Shown: positions 48,911-60,118, numbered from the stretch's first letter. The stretch: DNA of 64,000 bases from Triticum aestivum (GCF_018294505.1 NC_057801.1:431176619-431240618); one strand, 5' to 3'. Numbers and translations: made by a program. The notes: a model not told the origin generated them from the letters alone.

Positions 48911-50110
48911 ATGGCCCGTGTTACAGTTCCTTTAAATTTTAATGCATTCCTAGAGAAAGCTAACTTGAAAGATGATGGCAGCAACTACACGGACTGGGTC
49001 CGTAACTTGAGGATTATCCTCATTGCTGCACAAAAGAATTACGTCCTGGAAGCACCGTTAGGTGTACCACCCGCGCCCGCAACTGCAGACATTGTGAATG
49101 CCTGGAAGACGCGTGTTGATGACTACTCGATAGTTCAGTGTGCCATGCTTTAAGGCTTAGAACCGGGACTTCGACGATGTTTTGAACGTCATGGAGCATA
49201 TGAGATGTTCCAAGAGTTGAGGTTGATATTTCAAGCAAATGCCCAGATTTGAGGGATATGAAGTCTCCAATAAATTCTACAAGTGTAAAATGGAGGAGAA
49301 TAGTTCTATCAGTGAACACATACTCAGAATGTCTGGGTACCACAACCACTTGACTCAACTGGGAGTTAATCTTCCTGATTATAGTGTCATTGACAGAGTT
49401 CTTCAATCACTGCCACCAAGCTATAAAGGCTTCATGATGAACTATAATATGCAAGGGATGAACAAGACTATTCCCGAGCTCTTCACGATGCTAAAGGCCG
49501 TGGAGGTAGAAATCAAAAAGGAGTATCAAGTGTTGATGGTCAATAAGACCACTAGTTTCGAGAAAAAGGGCAAATGGAAGAAGGGGAACTTCAAGAAGAA
49601 CGGCAAAAAGGTTGCTGCTAAAGAGAAGAAACTCAAGTCTGGACCTAAGCCTGAAACTGAGTGCTTCTACTGCAAAGGGACGGGTCACTGGAAGCGGAAC
49701 TGCCCCAAGTATTTGGCGGATAAGAAGGATGGCAAAGTGAAAGGTATATTTGATATACATGTTATTGATGTGTACCTTACTAATGCTCGTAGTAGCGCCT
49801 GGGTATTTGATACTGGCTCTGTTGCTCATATTTGCAACTCAAAACAGGGGCTATGGATTAAACAAAGATTGGCTAAGGACGAGGTGACGATGCGTGTGGG
49901 AAATGGTTCCAAGGTCGATGTGATCGCCGTCAGCATGCTACCTCTACTTCTACCTTCGGGATTAGTTTTAGACCTGAATAATTGTTATTTGGTGCCAGTG
50001 TTGAGCATGAACATTATATCTGGATCTTGTTTGATGCGAGATGGTTATTCATTTAAATCATAGAATAATTGTTGTTCTATTTATATGAGTAATATCTTTT
50101 ATGGTCATGC
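48911..50110 (+). pseudogene. Copia gag and protease start of element B, pseudogene
   Basis: The ATG at 48911 opens MARVTVPLNFNAFLEKANLK, the conserved gag start. A TAA at 49151 follows CAML where sisters read a Tyr or Ser, and a second stop lies near 49246. The frame then stays open to 50063 with LQSLPPSYKGFMMNYNM, the CCHC knuckle CFYCKGTGHWKRNCPKYL, the protease WVFDTGSVAHICNS and LNNCYLVPVLSMN. A stop (TAG) at 50061 is followed by about 45 more homologous bases, ending in FYGHA. The sequence then switches abruptly to LTR sequence at about 50111. Confidence 0.88.
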
Positions 50111-50414
50111 ATCCTTCCTCTCCTAATCCAACTTGGGAAGGGGGAATCCTACTCCACTGGGAGTAGGACTCCCCCCTTGGGCGCGCCATAGAGGGCCGAA
50201 CCCCGCTCCTCCACTCCTTTATATACGGGGGAAGGGGGCACCCCTTAGAGACACAATTTGACAATTGTTTAGCCATGTGCGGTGCCCCCCTCCACAGTTA
50301 CACACCTCGGTCATATCGTCGTAGTGCTTAGGCGAAGCCCTGCGCCGGTAACTTCACATAGATAGATCTTGCGTGATCGTAGGAATTTTGTTGAAATTAC
50401 CGCATTCCTCATCA
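50111..50414 (+). repeat. 3' LTR remnant of element B
   Basis: This is the last 304 bp of the LTR, homologous to about 8650-9195, with an internal loss of about 245 bp near the end (after GCCGGTAACTTCACATAG). It includes the TATA motif TTTATATA near 50217. It ends CTCATCA at 50414, followed by the TSD. Confidence 0.88.
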
Positions 50415-50419
50415 CTTAG

Positions 50420-50999
50420 ATCCCATCTACAAGGGGGGGGGCATCCAAAGGGGAGGGACTTGCCCCCCAAGTTTGGTGGGAGGCGCCCCCGCCCCCTAGG
50501 GTTTCCAACCCTAGGCGCCTTGGGCCCTTGGGGGGCGCACCAGCCCACTAGGGGGCTGGTTCCCACCCTTGTTCAACCCATTAAGTCCCCCGTGGCAGGT
50601 GGCCCCACCGGGTGGACCCTCATACACCTTTCGGTGGTCCCGGTACAATACCGATAACCCCCAAAACCATTCCGGTGACTGAAACTGGACTTCCCATATA
50701 TAAATCTTTACCTCTGGACCATTCCAGAACTCCTTATGACGTCCGGGATCTCATCCGGGACTCCGAACAACCTTCGGCAACCACATACAATTTCGCATAA
50801 CAACTCTAGTGTCACCAAACCTTAAGTGTGTAGACCCTACGGGTTCGGGAACCATGCAGACATGACCAAGACATCTCTCTGGACAATAACCAACAACATG
50901 ATCTGGATACCCATGTTGGCTCCCACATGTTCCATGATGATCTCATCAGATGAACCATGATGTTGGGGATTCAATCAATCCCGTATACAATTCCCTTTG
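50420..50999 (-). repeat. 5' LTR of element C, segment 2 of 3
   Basis: This is the middle of C's LTR, with GC-rich promoter-upstream sequence and the CCGGTACAATACCGATA and GGTTCGGGA landmarks seen in H's LTRs. It is bounded by B's TSD on the left and by element D's TSD (CTTTG, 50995-50999) on the right. Confidence 0.88.
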
Positions 51000-52029
51000 T
51001 GATGTAGGGCGGAACCCTAGGGGCCGATCTTTCAAATTTGGAGAGGATCCCTACGAGGAACACGAAGAACGCGCGGAAGGAAACGGGGGAAATCACGGGG
51101 AAACGAAAGAGAAAACACTCAACCAACACGAATATGATCACACATGTGCTAGATCCAAGAAACATAAAGAGATACACGATCCAAATCCAACAAAGGATGA
51201 TACAAGTGGCGGTAGCTCATCTCCGAGAGGAGGTCTTGAATCCACGAGGGATCTTCCCGTAAAGGGGTCTTGAATCCATGGTGGATCTTCTCCGAAGAGG
51301 CCGCGGTCTCTCACGAGGAGGAGATCTGTATGGATGAGCAAAGCTCTATCTCAAATGAGCTAATCCTTTGCTAACCCTAGCTAGGAGGAGGTGGGGGAGT
51401 ATATATAGTCTAAGGGACGAAGGGGTACATGGGACTCGGCCCGGATGAGCTGCATGCAAGAAGGGGGGCCGGATGTCCGGGCGTCGGGCCGGATGTCCGG
51501 GCCTTCATGAGACGCCGGATGTCCGGGCGCTGGGGCCGGATGTCCAGGCAGGCAGGGTCCAACTTCTGTGATGGGGCGCCGGATTTCCAGGCGCTGGGCC
51601 GGATATCCGGCGGCTCGCGACGGGCCAGATGTCTAGGCCTGGGGGCCGGATGTCCGGGCTGACTTGGCCGACTCTGGTGCTCTCTGGATAGAAGGGAGTC
51701 GGATTTCCAGGCGTTGGGTCGGATGTTTGGGCCTGGCCGGATGTTCGGGACATGGCCGGATGTCCGGCTGCTGTAGCAGCAGACTCTTCTTCGTTCTCCT
51801 TCCTTCGCTCCCGTGCACACTTGGCCTTGGTCCTTGGGTGTACCTGAGTATGCACAAGGTCCGCACTTGAAGTAGCAACCATGTCTCACACGAATGGAAA
51901 GCGGAAGCATTTAGGAACGGGTTCACCTTGTGTCAAATGGCACATAGTCGAGGTCTCATCTTATGTATCCTTGGGGCTTGGAGAGTAGTCGGAGTGTACA
52001 TGGGGATGAACGTGGGATGCTCCGCATCA
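51000..52029 (-). repeat. 3' LTR of element D
   Basis: It starts (plus) TGATGTAGGGCGG and ends CTCCGCATCA. The minus-strand TATA box (TATATATA) is at 51400-51407. About 12 copies of a CCGGATGTCCGG-like repeat lie at 51470-51775. More copies here than in the other LTR carry C-to-T type changes at CG sites. Confidence 0.9.
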
Positions 52030-52030
52030 T

Positions 52031-52050
52031 CTCCCCCCCCCCCCCTTTTT
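52031..52050 (-). other. Polypurine tract of element D
   Basis: On the minus strand this is an A5 run followed by a G run and AG, ending one base before the LTR. It primes plus-strand DNA synthesis and fixes the element's orientation. Confidence 0.8.
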
Positions 52051-55000
52051 AAAGATCCGACCTCGGATCGTGATCCTCATTACCATGGAAACGGTTGTCG
52101 TGGATGGACTTGTAGTTGGACGAAGTTGAAGGCATGGCGCAATCCAAGTATTCCAAGGTGTCGCCGGAGTGGTATACATGCAAAAGGAGCAAACACAAAC
52201 AACACTCGGAAATACAATGGTTAGCACACACAAAGTGTCCGTCATGTAAGAATGAGTCCGTACGGCAAGATAGTGCGTGACAAAACGCATGAAGCTTATC
52301 AAGATGATCTAGAATGATATGTAAAGCATCCATGGGAGGAAATGCAATCATTGTGCACACGAATGTGTTGTGAATATGATCAATGCAACCATGGTGCAAA
52401 ATGATGTCATAATGGGATGGTGCATAAAAAGCATGAACATTGCAATGGATGCTCAATATGTGAATGTCATCATGCAATTGATGGTGGACAATATGATCAT
52501 GATGTATGAAAATGCCATCAAGGAAGATCACAACAAATTTGCTAAGGAAGTGAACAAGCTCATATATCATGGATGACATGGGAATACAAGATGCAACAAG
52601 GCAATCATAATGTGAGTCAATCCATGCATAGGTTGCAAACTTGTGGTGAGAATGATATGTCCATCGAGCATGACATGTATGAGCACAATCAACATATATG
52701 GAGGTGTTGGTGTACCAATGCTCGATGTCGTGGCAAGAGTTGAGGTTCGAAGGTGCATCCAATAAGGGGGAGCGCTCCTCAACTTGAAGGTCCAAAGAGC
52801 CAATCTCCAATGTCGCTCCTCCATCCAATAGATGGCACATGTTGACAAGAAGAAGGAAACAACAATGAAAGAATGACCCATCCAATATGCGTATTTGAGG
52901 ATGGATCAAAGAGAAGGAGATCACCTCAAGAAAGTTCCCAAAGATGTTGGAGTTGTACATCATGTATGCCTTCACATAACCAATATGTCTCATGACGGTA
53001 ATGCCTTGTGAATCCTTCAAAATGAAAGAACATGACAAACACTCGGAAAAACAAATGAGGTTAGTGCAAATGCAACACCTATCATTCATGAGGTAAGATA
53101 CCCAACAAGTGTATGCATCACACTCATCATAAGAAAGGACAAGGGAGCATTTCATAGTATGGAGGCATATGGTGCGAGAACAACCAAATGCAATAGGCTC
53201 AATCAAACAAGCATGCATCACAAGTAAGGTGTCAAAGTCTCTAAGATCATAAGCATAGTATGGTTGCCCTCAATACAAGTGGATAAGAAAGAGGCAACTA
53301 ATGGACACAAGAGACAATGACCAAGATATATCATGTGAGAGGCATGAGCATATATGTTATCAACCCAAGAAAGCAAGTAATAGTGGAACATGGGTGATGC
53401 AACATAGCAAGCAATCATAGTGAGCAAGTCAAGCAAGCTAGTAGTGCGAAGATGCAACATACTAGAGGAAATCATGGCAAGCATGTCATGTTTGCAAATA
53501 GTGGGCATGAATAATGCACATGACATATCATAAGCATGAAAGCGAGATATGAGAAAAATATCATCAATGTATTGGCGAGAGACCATATGTAAATAGAAAT
53601 GGTACATCATGATTCTCCCAACACAACAAGCATCGATAGCATGGGGCACATGATAAACATGGTAATAGCAACAAGGATCTCCACCAAGCATGCAAATACA
53701 CATAGGGTCAATCATGGGTAGATGCAAGCAGGGGTCACAATTGCATAGCGAAGGCATAGGAGCGAAAATAACATGCAAAGTGAACACGGTAAAATGAGCA
53801 TAAGGGGACAAATGGTATATAGCCCATAGCCGTGTGAGAGCCAAGTAGAAGAGATGCGCGTAGTCCTTGCGCGAAGGGAACGGTGGTAAGGATAGTCCAC
53901 GGGATCCCAAGTCATCATTGCTCTCAAGAGCTCGTTTCGTCAACTCTTGGGATTGAGAGGTTGACGAGTATATGTGAGTACCTACACAAAACAAAGGCAA
54001 AGGAAAAATTGTGTGTGCGTGGTATATGTACACATCATCCATCATGATGCGCACGTGCATGTGTCGGTTAGCACAAAATATTAACTACTCAAATAAATGA
54101 GATGCGTGATATAGAAACATGTCATCCATCATGAGAGGTTTGTTATTATGCATGTCATAATGGAGACTCAAATTGTGTAATGCATCACGAGCAATATTTA
54201 GAGCATTGTTATTCATGGAATGCATATGGTGTACACTATCATGGGAATCATGCAAATTATGAAATGCATCAAGATCTCCTAATATGTATGAGAAAACTAT
54301 GGGGGTCTCCTCATGAGCATGAGTAGCAACATCACATGGAGAATATTGACAACATCCAAAACAATGCATATTTGGAACAATGTGATCACGTCATGGCATA
54401 GTAGATGAATTGCGCAAATCATGTAAAGGAAGCATGGCAATATCATCACAAGAGAAGCAAAAGCCAATGACCATCATCTTGTCATCTATTCCATAAGTGC
54501 AAATAGGATTTATTTTAATGGGGCATGCATAGTTACTATGTTGAGATTGAAAAGATGCAATATGGGAGATCTCACTCATAGCATATGACAAGTTTAAAGG
54601 GTTGTCAAACATGACGTGACCAAAATAATTTTCACATGATATCCTATGGAGCATAGCATCACAACTAGGCAACTCAACATGCTCATCATCATATTCATCA
54701 TAAATAGGTAAGTCAAGGCATGAAGAAGTCTCACTAGCATGAAGCATGGCTATAGGTGTGTCAACATCATGGGAGCAATCAATGTCAAGAGAGTCCACTA
54801 GTGGGACAACATAAGCACCATCACCTATGTTACCTTTGGAGCATGGATCATGTGTTGTAGGTGAGGTGGTTAAGATCCACTCGTTATCATCTTCATATTG
54901 ATGGAACCATGTGGGGGGTGCATCATCGTCCACCATGGCCATCGGTTTTCCCATTGGAGGGATGGACTCGTCGATGGTAGGCATGTCGTCATGTAGGAGA

Positions 55001-55158
55001 CCTAGTACCAAAGAAGAAAACACACTAGGAGTAGAGGGTAAGTCGTTAGAAATCGTAGTGGCCTCACGTGCCGTGTCAACTACCTCACTCACTAAGTGTT
55101 GTGGCTCACTCACTCCCTCAAGGATGCTCTCACTCATATCGTTGGTGGAGTCACTCAA
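52049..55158 (-). pseudogene. Unidentified large ORF of element D, His/Met/Cys-rich, decayed
   Basis: I do not recognise this protein. One minus-strand phase is open from 55158 to 53218 (about 647 codons) except for a TGA at 54391 and a stop at 54085. A 390-codon frame in the neighbouring phase continues to 52049, ending almost at the PPT with a charged tail (HDPRSDL). The first third is acidic and Ser/Thr/Asp-rich (SDSTNDMSES, IPIYDEYDDEHVE-like). The rest is remarkably rich in His, Met, Cys, Tyr and Leu (MMDDVYIYHAHT, CNCDPCLHLPMIDPMCIC, HHGCIDHIHNT). No DTG, YxDD or DDE motif is present. Length and position suggest it replaced pol. It could be a real element protein or a long-open artefact of CAT/ATG-rich DNA. 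Confidence 0.5.
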
Positions 55159-55165
55159 ATGGCGC

Positions 55166-56293
55166 TCAACCTAACATAGGATGTGTGGCATGCTTTGTAG
55201 GGCTAGTGGTGGTCACACTCATCCTCTCATAGGAAATGCTCTCAATGTCACGTATGGTGGAGTCACTCAAGTCACTCATGTGGTAGTGGTGCCTCTCCTC
55301 ACATGACAAATGGGGCATCTCTTCATATGTGGGTGTCGGAGAGATGTAGGTGCAAATGTCTCCATGTGTGGTCGCGTAGCTTGACTCGGAGTATGAGTCC
55401 AATGTGGGCGTCGTCTTCATGTTGTTGAAGAGGTTCGCGCTCGTCGCCGTGGGCGAAGGGGATGGCCCTTGCTCGACCGTCTTGTCACCGTCTTGGTGTG
55501 GGAGGCCCATATGATGTGGCACCTCGGCCATCTTCCTTGAGGGGCTTCCAAAGATGGAAGTGTCGCCCTCGGTCGTAAGTAGTCACCTTGGACTTGATGA
55601 AGTCGATGTAGACGTACTCGTGGGAAGTAGGCGAATATGCCGTATGTCCAAAGGCGAAGATGCCTTGATAGCACTTGGCGAAGATGTCGAAGTGGTGGTT
55701 GTAGCCGTAGCACTGTCTTGGTGGTGGTCGTCTCGCGGTCTTCTCTTTTGCTCATGAAGATTGGACTTGGCGTGAAGTAGGTCTTGTTGGGACTTGTGCA
55801 TTTGCGCTTGTGGAGCATCTTCATGATGATGGTGTCGTTGTCGCGCTTGAGCTCGTAGTAGATGTCGTTCGTTGTCGTCATGCACATGATGCTTGGAGGT
55901 GACTTGCCCTTCATGATGATGTTGATCACGATTGTGACGGTGGTCATCACGAAGATGTGGACGTGGACGAATTGCGCTTGCATCATTTTCGCGCTCCGAA
56001 GACTTGTGGCTTGAATGTTGCCGCCTTGAAGATGACGAAGGGGAAGGAGACTTGATCAAGGCCCGAATTTCCTCCATCGTTGCATCTTGCTCCTCTTTAT
56101 GTGCGGAAAACTTGTTGTCAAAGTAGTCCCTTCTTCTAGCTTCGGAATGTCGTAAGTCGGTGGTGATGTTGTCGATGACTTGCATCGCTCGTTGTAGTAC
56201 GAAGATGGACTCATTGGTGATGTAGTTGTTCACGCCGTTGTTGTTGTCGAGGACCGGAGATGAAATGCTTTGCCTATCCATCACAAGACTCAA
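55166..56293 (-). pseudogene. Gag-like ORF of element D
   Basis: The first long frame after the leader runs from 56293 to 55583, then in the same phase from 55531 to 55166, with a stop between. Residues 1-90 look helical and coiled (VLQRAMQVIDNITTDLRHSE, KEEQDATMEEIRALI), like the N-terminal part of many plant Gypsy gags. Residues 90-190 are low-complexity Ser/His/Arg/Asp-rich (SPSPSSSSRRQ, HHHHED), which could bind RNA. There is no CCHC knuckle. The gag assignment rests on position and character, not on a clear domain match. Confidence 0.5.
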
Positions 56294-57317
56294 ACAAGTA
56301 TGAGTGGGAGAAAGAGAAGAACTTATACCAAATGTACCTTCACCGATGTTGAAGATGGATCATTGATCACTCAAATGTGTAACAAGGAAATAGCACAATT
56401 GGTACCAATTCTTGTCGGTTCTCACACCTACACAAGTAAGGCTTATGGTGGAGCTCGGTGAGGATAGTGGCACAAAAATGATGCAAAATGTTAGCAAGAG
56501 TCAATAATTTTGAAAGAGATTCACAAATTCGCAAACGAAACAAGTAGACCAATAGCAATGAAAGGTACACGGAAACACACACACGGATAGATAAATGGGG
56601 TCGTGCAACCAAGGAATGAGCACAAAATGTGGAATCCACGGAAAACGCTCGTGTTGCCCAACTCAAGAGAGATGCTAGCACGATTGCTCTATAGGCGGAT
56701 ACGACACTTGTGCACAACCTATAAGATGCAAAATATACGGACTTCTATCCCAAGTATGCTATGTATGTATGGTTCCCGGTGTTTCTCTCAAGATGATCCA
56801 AGGTGATCGGATATGACAATCTTATATGCAATGTGGTATGATGCTATGGCACCTGCTTACAAGCTCTTTGCTCTCTTTCTTTTGCTTAAAAGCTTTATTT
56901 CCTTTTTTGTATGACCACTTTTGCACAATGCACAAACCAAGATAGCAATTGTGTATATGCGGGAACAAACTTGTGACACAAGATATGATAGCAATATATG
57001 CACCAAGATGATATGGTATGTATGCTATGGAAAGTATGATCACTAATGTGCATAAGTAATGTTGTCGGCAATACTCAAATGGCTAGTCTCGATAGGCAAG
57101 TAACGCAAAATGGGCTAGGGGTTAACAATGCAATGTCAAGGGGAATATACAATGGAGGGATACCACGATGCCGAGATGATATGGAGGTTACCATCGAGGG
57201 TTTCTCGTATATACGCCACGGACGGATGATGGTGAAGTGGTCAAAGTCGATGACGACCTCGAGGCGATGATGAGTGGCGGTGTTCTTGATGTAGAAACCA
57301 AGATGATGGAGTCTCGT

Positions 57318-57342
57318 CCCTAAGTAGCCGAAACACCTTAGG
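57318..57342 (-). repeat. Leader hairpin repeat 1 of element D
   Basis: CCTAAG and CTTAGG pair around a 13-base loop (TAGCCGAAACAC core). The same word recurs at 57478 and 57612. Confidence 0.85.
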
Positions 57343-57477
57343 AAACGGAAAAACCGCGAACTCGAAATCTCAAATGTCAATTGTCAAATGGTGGTAGCGG
57401 AAAGCGGTGGTGGTTTGCACTTGGCAATGCGGAAGTGGGATGATGGGCTATACACATGTAGGAGTTGAAGTTGCCAT

Positions 57478-57502
57478 CCCTAAGTAGCCGAAACACCTTA
57501 GG
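57478..57502 (-). repeat. Leader hairpin repeat 2 of element D
   Basis: Identical to repeat 1 over 25 bases, while the DNA between the copies is unrelated. Confidence 0.85.
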
Positions 57503-57611
57503 AGACACAAGCCACAACTCAAACAAAATTGGGTTAAGTTGGGGTTGGCGAAATGTATGGTGGGAAAGGTTATGCGAAAGTAGTGGTGGTGGTTGATGAA
57601 GAAGCAACCGT

Positions 57612-57636
57612 CCCTAAGTAGCTGAAACACCTTAGG
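57612..57636 (-). repeat. Leader hairpin repeat 3 of element D
   Basis: It differs from repeats 1 and 2 by one loop base (GCTG for GCCG); the stem is unchanged. Confidence 0.85.
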
Positions 57637-58375
57637 AGACTCGAATCACTACTCAAGCAACCACTAATGCGAAGGTCTAGGTTGAGCTTGTTTGAGTTGA
57701 TCAAGATGGGTTAGGTTGCGGAAGTCGGTGGTGGCCATGCGGATGGTATGGTGGAGGACCTAGGCAAACTTGCCAAATTTCCAAAAATTTGATGAAGTCA
57801 AATGGTGTTGGTGGTATTTTTGTGGAAGGGGGATGTCAAGAGCTTCAAAACAAGCTGAAGAACGCGAAAATCGGACTCCGGATGAATTAGTTATGGCCGA
57901 AATGGTGAAACGGGGAGGCTGAAATCTACAGGGGCCGGATATCCGGGGGTTTGGCCGGATTTCCGGTGGCTGAATGTCCAGAACCGTGCACAAAATGCGC
58001 TCCAGGGGCCGGATGTCCGGGCAGGCCGGATGTCCGCTGGTCGGGCCGGATGTCCGGGCTCCCAATCCGAGGATGAACTCGATTTTGGGGGCGGAAATTG
58101 GTGATTTCGGGGGCAAAATTGCGGAGATTTCGTGGATGGAAGATGGTGAAACTTGGGGAAATGCTAGATCCACTTGAAACCAAGCAAATCATGGATCAAA
58201 ATCAACAAAACATCATCAAACCAACAAATCACAAAAAAAATGGGGGCTATTTTTGGTGGGGATTTTCGAATTTAGGAAAGAACACAACAAAATCAAGCTA
58301 GAAAACACGGGGTAGGGGCTCCAAAAACATGATCAACGTGGCTCATGCTACCAAGATGATATCATGAGACAAGCT

Positions 58376-58388
58376 GGCTCTGATCCAA
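58376..58388 (-). other. Primer binding site of element D
   Basis: The minus strand reads TTGGATCAGAGCC, close to the initiator-Met primer complement TGGTATCAGAGCC, two bases from the LTR. Confidence 0.75.
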
Positions 58389-58390
58389 GA

Positions 58391-59440
58391 TGATGTAGGG
58401 CGGAACCCTAGGGGCCGATCTTTCACGTTTGGAGAGGATCCCTACGAGGAACACGAAGAACGCGCGGAAGGAAACGGGGGAAATCACGGGGAAACGAAAG
58501 AGAAAACACTCAAACAACACGAATATGATCACACATGTGCTAGATCCAAGAAACACAAAGAGATACACGATCCAAATCCAACAAAGGACGATACAAGTGG
58601 CAGTAGCTCATCTCCGAGAGGAGGTCTTGAATCCACGAGGGATCTTCCCGTAAAGGGGTCTTGAATCCATGGTGGATCTTCTCCGAAGAGGCTGTGGTCT
58701 CTCATGAGGAGGAGATCCGTATGGATGAGCAAAGCTCTATCTCAAATGAGCTAATCCTTTGCTAACCCTAGCTAGGAGGAGGTGGGGGAGTATATATAGT
58801 CTAAGGTGACAAAGGGGTACATGGGACTCGGCCCGGATGAGCTGCACGTAGGCAGGGGGCCGGATGTCCGGGTGTCCGGCCGGATGTCCGGGCCTTCATG
58901 AGATGCCGGATGTCCGGGCGCTAGGGCCGGATGTCCGGGCAGGCAGGGTCCAGCTTCTGTGATGGGCCGCCGGATTTCCGGGCGCTGGGCCGGATGTCCG
59001 GTGGCTCGCGACGGGCCGGATGTCCGGGCTTGGGGGACGGATGTCCGGGCTGACTTGGCCGACTCTAGTGCTCTCTGGATAGAAGGGAGCCGGATTTCCG
59101 GGCATTGGGCCGGATGTCCGGGCCTGGCCGGATGTCAGGGACATGGCCGGATGTCCGGCTGCTGTAGCAGCAAACTCTTCTTCCTTCTCCTTCCTTCTCT
59201 CCCGCACACACTTGGCCTTGGTCCTTGGGCTCTCCATGGTCTCCTTGGGTATACATGAGTACGCACAAGGTCCGCGCTTGAAGTAGCAACCATGTCTCAC
59301 ACGAATGGAAAGGGGAAGCATTTAGGAACGGGTTCACCTTGTGTCCAATGGCGCATAGTCGAGGTCTCATCTTATGTATCCTTGGGGCTTGGAGATTAGT
59401 CGGAGTGTACATGGGGATGAACGTGGGATGCTCCGCAACA
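58391..59440 (-). repeat. 5' LTR of element D
   Basis: It starts TGATGTAGGGCGG and ends CTCCGCAACA. The minus-strand TATA box is at 58791-58798. About 12 CCGGATGTCCGG-like repeats lie at 58858-59160, better preserved than in the 3' LTR. Confidence 0.9.
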
Positions 59441-59445
59441 CTTTG

Positions 59446-60118
59446 TCCACTGGTATGTTACTTGCCCGAGATTCGATCGTCGGTATCCCCATACCTCGTT
59501 CAATCTCGTTACCGGCAAGTCTCTTTACTCATTCTGTAATGCATGATCCCGTGACTAACTCCTTAGTCACACTGAGCTCATTATGATGATGCATTACCGA
59601 GTGGGCCCAAAGATACCTCTCCGTCATACGGAGTGACAAATCCCAGTCTCGATTCATGCCAACCCAACGGACACTTTCGGAGATACCTATGGTGCTCCTT
59701 TATAGCCACCCAATTACATTGTGACGTTTGGTACACCCAAAGCATTCCTACAGTATCCGGGAGTTGCACAATCTCATGGTCTAAGGAAATGATACTTGAT
59801 ATTAGAAAAGCTCTTAGCAAACGAACTACACGATCTTGTGCTATGCTTAGGATTGGGTCTTGTCCATCACATCATTCTCCTAATGATGTGATCCCGTTAT
59901 CAACGACATCCAATGTCCATGGTCAGGAAACCACAACCATCTATTGATCAACGATCTAGTCAACTAGAGGCTTACTAGGGACATATTATGGTCTATGTAT
60001 TCACACATGTATTATGGTTTCCGATTAATACAATTATAGCATGAACAACAGACAGTTATCATGAACAAGGAAATATAATAATAACCATTTTATTATTGCC
60101 TCTAGGGCATATTTCCAA
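59446..60118 (-). repeat. 5' LTR of element C, segment 3 of 3
   Basis: This U3 part of C's LTR continues from 50999 after element D. It ends with TGCCTCTAGGGCATATTTCCAA, the conserved outer end, but the final ACA is changed. Confidence 0.88.

Larger units (their letters stand above)
7473..50414 (+). mobile_element. Element B: Copia retrotransposon with internal deletion, host of E
   Basis: This plus-strand Copia element is inserted in C's 5' LTR. The 5-bp TSD CTTAG is exact (7468-7472 and 50415-50419). Its parts are the 5' LTR (7473-9195), leader (9196-10080 joined to 48561-48910), gag pseudogene (48911-50110), and only the last 304 bp of the 3' LTR (50111-50414). Protease-distal pol and most of the 3' LTR are gone. 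Because the TSD is intact, the loss came after insertion. The 38-kb middle is element E. Confidence 0.9.
56294..58375 (-). other. Long leader of element D with three hairpin repeats and CCGGAT motifs
   Basis: This untranslated region of about 2.1 kb lies between the PBS and the gag-like ORF. It carries three copies of a 25-base hairpin (57318-57342, 57478-57502, 57612-57636) and several CCGGAT(A/G/T)TCCGG motifs at 57935-58060 like those of the LTR. Short minus-strand frames overlap the hairpins but show no conserved protein. Confidence 0.65.
51000..59440 (-). mobile_element. Element D: pol-less LTR retrotransposon with a large unidentified ORF
   Basis: TSD CTTTG is exact (50995-50999 and 59441-59445). 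The LTRs are 1,030 bp (51000-52029) and 1,050 bp (58391-59440). The minus-strand orientation is set by an initiator-Met-like PBS beside the right LTR, a purine tract beside the left LTR, and minus-strand reading frames. It has a gag-like ORF and a long decayed reading frame, but no protease, RT or integrase motif that I can find. The PBS type fits Gypsy. It is a non-autonomous element of unusual coding content. Confidence 0.88.
1939..60118 (-). mobile_element. Element C: Angela/WIS/BARE-like Copia retrotransposon, 3' truncated, host of B and D
   Basis: This is a minus-strand Ty1/Copia LTR retrotransposon. The internal region lies at 1939-6991 and the 5' LTR is split into 6992-7472, 50420-50999 and 59446-60118 by the insertions of B and D. 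The joined LTR is about 1.73 kb, the usual length for the Angela/WIS/BARE group. The order on the minus strand is 5' LTR, PBS, leader, gag, protease, integrase, RT, RNase H. The element stops inside RNase H near 1939, so the end of pol, the PPT and the 3' LTR are missing. The right end reads CCAAAA instead of the expected CCAACA and directly abuts a plus-strand LTR (J), so no TSD can be shown. Confidence 0.85.

Noticed and set aside
49020..49829. Antisense frames opposite B's gag (and similar ones opposite the C and H polyproteins)
   Set aside because: They mirror the real gag and pol codons and have no support of their own.
51410..51926. Minus-strand frames of 97-166 codons in D's LTR (also 58896-59412)
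   Set aside because: They consist of translated CCGGATGTCCGG repeats (SGPTPGHPAP-like) and are disrupted differently in the two LTRs.
52049..55158. Treating D's large ORF as a captured host gene
   Set aside because: It sits exactly between the gag-like ORF and the PPT, in the element's own sense, with no introns or host-gene similarity that I recognise; an element protein or an open-frame artefact is more likely.
57318..57636. Three identical short repeats resembling a CRISPR array
   Set aside because: Spacers are 134-160 bases and unequal in length, there are no cas genes, and the setting is a plant retrotransposon leader.
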